NCBI GenBank assembly: GCA_037974665.1 | Contig: CM075772.1 | Span: forward strand, 39,584,552-39,648,551 | Length of the DNA: 64,000 nucleotides | Reading direction: 5' to 3' | DNA from: Ehretia macrophylla | Taxonomy: Eukaryota; Streptophyta; Magnoliopsida; Boraginales; Ehretiaceae | In this document: piece after piece, positions 60,994 through 64,000 of the stretch | How positions within the stretch are numbered: the first letter of the stretch is position 1 | How the letters are laid out: every line of letters begins with the position of its first letter | Notes under the pieces: generated by a model | The model's database searches: none | The model's input: only the letters and a program-made list of their open reading frames with translations | Told to the model about the DNA's origin: nothing | Made by a program: the position numbers and the translations under genes

Positions 60994-63840
60994 TGTAATA
61001 CCCCGATCCCTCTCGAGACCGGAAGTTCTATCAATCAATCTAATCGCAACCTAATTCCAAACCTGGGCAAAATTTTTTAGGGAAAGATGGACGGAGTCTC
61101 CCCTGTTTCTAGGCAAAATGTAAAACCGGTAATAGCATATAAGTGGACCAGCACCGTGTCCAACCATACAACCACCTCAAGGCCGTCCGAGCCTTGGTTC
61201 TCAACAAGCGAACACAAGTAAATATACATTTCCAGTTTAAATGCTATCCTAACTCTTCTCATCTTTGACAAATACATTCATGCTTGGCAACTAAACTATA
61301 CTAACTTGTTGCTTAAAATAGACTATCATACCATTCTAACTATTTTCCTTTGGACATTACAAACATGCATTGAAGTTAAACTATACTATCCGAATACATA
61401 AACTATCTTATCATACCACTTCAATAATCTAGTAAAACTTAAATTACATTCCTTTAACATTAAATACATACAACACATGAAACATACATCTTTGCATCTG
61501 TGACAACTCAAGCCACATAGCACACAAGACAACTCTTCAAACACGAACTTTCACGTAATCACGAACTTTCCAGCTAACAAGGCATTTCCTGAAATGTGGT
61601 GGTGAGGAGTGAGTATACTCAACACATATACTCAGTGAGGGCAAGATAGATATCGAGGTGCAGAGAAAAAAAGTCGTGCAATGCAAATAAGGCAGTTAAG
61701 CAATATATCTGGCATGTAAGCATTCAATATAAACAATCAATACAATAAACAATTAATAAAAGCATTAACACAACCATTCAAACCTATACCACACTCTGAA
61801 GGCTATGGGTCACTCATACGAGCAATGTACCATGCGATTCGATTCCACGAGCATTACATCAATCTCGAGCTTGATGTCGACAACGATGACAATAAGCGCG
61901 TAACCACCTTATAACTTCAGTTTGGAATACCCCGGAAGTATCCAATCAATTCTACGACCCAAATCTCCTTGGGAGGCAACCCAAGTGAATGGGAATACGA
62001 CACGGAGCTAGAGCAACCAACCCTGGCAGCCCGAGACTGCCCAGAGAGGCCCATCACTCACATGCCTGACACTAATGCAATGCAATACGAGATACAAGTA
62101 ATAAACGAGGAATAGCACGAAAGTGCAGATTAGTGGCGATAAACGAGATATCAAGCATTTACAATCAATATTAGCATTCAACTAACTTTTCAAGCATAAC
62201 TATCATTAATAGCAACAAGGACACCAATTAAGCAAGTAACAGCGGTTCAAACACGGAAACGACAAATATCACTATTCAATCTTTAACTTCCAAAGGCAAT
62301 TACGAGCAAACGAGCTACGGGATTAGGAAACCGATTTCACTACATTCACTTAGGCACTACAAGGCACATTTCTATGTCACTAAACCTCATTTTCTCACCC
62401 GGAGCCCGAAAGTCCACCTATTGCGTTTGAACTACAGCTACGCTAACCGGTCATTCAATCAACGCCACAACAGCGCCAAAAGTGTTTCCATGCCTTCAAT
62501 AGCAGAACCCCCAACTCAATTCGAGCACGGTCAACACTTGGTCAAACGGCCCCTTTTCGTTTCATTGTCTAATTTCTAATTTTAACAAAAGGCTGGTCCA
62601 TTTTTATTGCACATTTTATCGTTCTATCACTAATGGCACCTATCCAAATCAAGCAATCGCAATTCGGATCAAAATCCGAAATTCTAGGGTTTTACTATTC
62701 AAAATCACTATTTATTGTTCTTCCCCAATTTCAAATACGCAATTTCAACCCTAAAAATTGCTAAATAACTATCAAACAATGCTCTACGAACTCAAAGGAA
62801 GCTATATCAAGCAATTACAGGCATTATAACACATTATATACAAATCTAAAAATTTGGAACAAAAATCAAATTCGAATATAAATGCACAAAAGCATGAAAA
62901 CCCTCACAGAGATTGAAGAGGAAGCCTTGCAAGGACCCTAGCCACGATCTCCGAGCAATTCCATGCGAAATTATTGCTTAAAATTGAAAATTAAATTTTT
63001 TTTTCTTTCCCCACGGAGTTGCGGCCATGGGAGCTTATTTTGCCTTGTTTTCAATTTTTTTTTCTTTTATTTTATTTTATAAAAGATGACACTTAGGGGC
63101 AAAATGGTCAAAGGCTAAAAGCTTGGTCAAAATCAAGTTAAAAATGGTCAAATTAGCTTATTTTGATGCCATTTAACCGAATTCAAGTTAAAACAATGCA
63201 ATTTTAATGAAAACCAAATAAAACTAGCTAAATTAAGCTAAAAATATATTTTTTTTCAAAATTCGGGAAATATTTCTATAACTCTCATTTTCGAAATACT
63301 ACGATCGAACTGTCAATAAACGATCGCTAATCAAATGATGTGCAATAATATAAAACTATAATTTTTGAAAATTAGAATAGTAGAATAGTTTAAGGTTCAC
63401 TCCGGCTCGAAGTTACTTTTCTCATTTAATTGAAAATCGAGTAATTTAATGCAAGAAAATTAAAACCGATTATTAAAATAATCAAAACAATCAAAATAAT
63501 CAATATTCATTTAAAAATAATTAATTTAACTATTTCTAGAATATTTTAAAGAATTATGAAGTTCATGTTAAGATACAAATGAATAAGTTAATATAAACAC
63601 GTAGTCAAATGCAATTAATTACTAACATTTAAAATGACACTTAATTAAACACAAAAAAATAAATCTAACTACTATAAACAATAAAAATAGGTGATAATCT
63701 TTTAGTTAGTCAATATAAAAATTATGGAATGCTTCTAAAAGAAATATCAAAATAGTACAAAATGGTTGATTTAACTAATTAAACATTTAATTAAATGCAG
63801 TTATAAACCATTAAATGCATGCCGGGTTCGGATTATCATA
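60994..63840 (-). repeat. Array LTR4 (outer 5' LTR on the minus strand)
   Basis: 2847 bp. The outer end reads TATGATAATCCG on the minus strand next to the GACAC duplication. Confidence 0.88.
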
Positions 63841-63908
63841 GACACAACGTCCACACATGTGTGACACGTGGCGGGACACGTGTTTCCCTTGCGTCAGCCT
63901 TAAAAACC

Positions 63909-63917
63909 TATATAAAG
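63909..63917 (+). promoter_or_regulatory. TATA box in element E LTR
   Basis: TATATAAAG preceded by GC-richer sequence containing two ACACGTG-type (G-box-like) words near 63865-63885. A transcription start would be expected about 30 bp downstream, near 63945. Confidence 0.6.
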
Positions 63918-64000
63918 GGGTCACTTGACCCCCTGAAATCAAACAGGCAGACACATTTTTCTAGCCCGATTTCACTAAATTATATCAATTCAATTAGTTA

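Larger units (their letters stand above)
51128..63840 (-). mobile_element. Array of B-related non-coding elements: four LTRs, three interiors, one TSD
   Basis: Read on the minus strand: LTR4 (63840-60994), interior (60993-59446), LTR3 (59445-56598), interior (56597-55032), LTR2 (55031-52494), interior (52493-51489), partial LTR1 (51488-51128). Each interior has a PBS on one side and, where visible, the tract of the TTAAGGGGGGAAGGA type on the other. The whole is flanked by a single GACAC duplication, and no duplications appear at the inner LTR borders, so this is one insertion enlarged by recombination between LTRs rather than separate insertions. No gag or pol domain. Confidence 0.9.
50538..64000 (+). 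mobile_element. Element E: LTR of another retrotransposon, split by the array and running off the window
   Basis: The LTR starts TGTAATACCCGAGCCCG at 50538, a variant of the B/C start, and continues at 63846 after the inserted array (target GACAC at 51123-51127 and 63841-63845). About 745 bp are visible, with a strong TATA box in the second piece. Interior, second LTR and TSD lie outside the window, so its class and integrity cannot be judged. Confidence 0.75.

Noticed and set aside
1-64000. Window as a mitochondrial genome carrying nuclear transposons
   Set aside because: Most of the sequence is nested LTR elements with clean 5-bp duplications, and the mitochondrial genes seen are decayed fragments. 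Nuclear DNA with NUMTs fits better.

Overview
This 64 kb window looks like a repeat-rich piece of a plant nuclear chromosome, most likely an angiosperm or at least a seed plant. Almost all of it is nested LTR retrotransposons. Every complete insertion has a 5-bp target duplication, LTRs begin TG and end CA (or a close decay of it), and primer-binding sites match initiator tRNA-Met (TGGTATCAGAGC). The remainder looks like old mitochondrial DNA carrying nad1 exon d, a trans-splicing group II intron end and part of matR. I see no intact host gene.

Left part (1-30931). A large non-coding element (F, plus strand, 5' end outside the window) is the outermost host. Into its interior went a Ty3/gypsy element of Tekay/Del type (A-minus, 1517-27307, TSD TTGAG/TTAAG). 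That element was itself hit twice: by a non-coding long-LTR element (B, 1647-9848, TSD CCTCA) in its 3' LTR, and by a young non-coding element of the F kind (14872-22585, TSD AGAAC) in its pol region. The 5' LTR of B is a chimera containing most of an LTR from a third family (C).

Middle part (30932-50537). Mitochondrial-looking DNA lies at 30932-33537, 39258-44758 and 49839-50537. It is interrupted by a partial gypsy element (G, 33538-39257) that carries a complete 485-bp TRIM in its gag region (TSD AGCAG). It is also interrupted by a solo LTR related to that TRIM (43148-43472, TSD AAAAC) and by a B-type solo LTR (44759-49833, TSD TGGGA) that contains a C-type solo LTR (45229-47746, TSD AGAAA).

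Right part (50538-64000). The LTR of a further element (E), which runs off the window, is split by a 12.7 kb minus-strand array (51128-63840, TSD GACAC). In the array, LTR and internal domain alternate as four LTRs and three internal regions that share LTRs.

The most intriguing signals are two. First, a 33-36 codon ORF that is intact at the same place in all six A-type LTR copies. Second, an apparent donor/acceptor pair spanning about 1.2-1.3 kb inside the LTRs of all three families; in family A it would remove the start codon of that small ORF. Boundaries come from reading repeats and target duplications by eye. Identity figures are impressions, not alignments.
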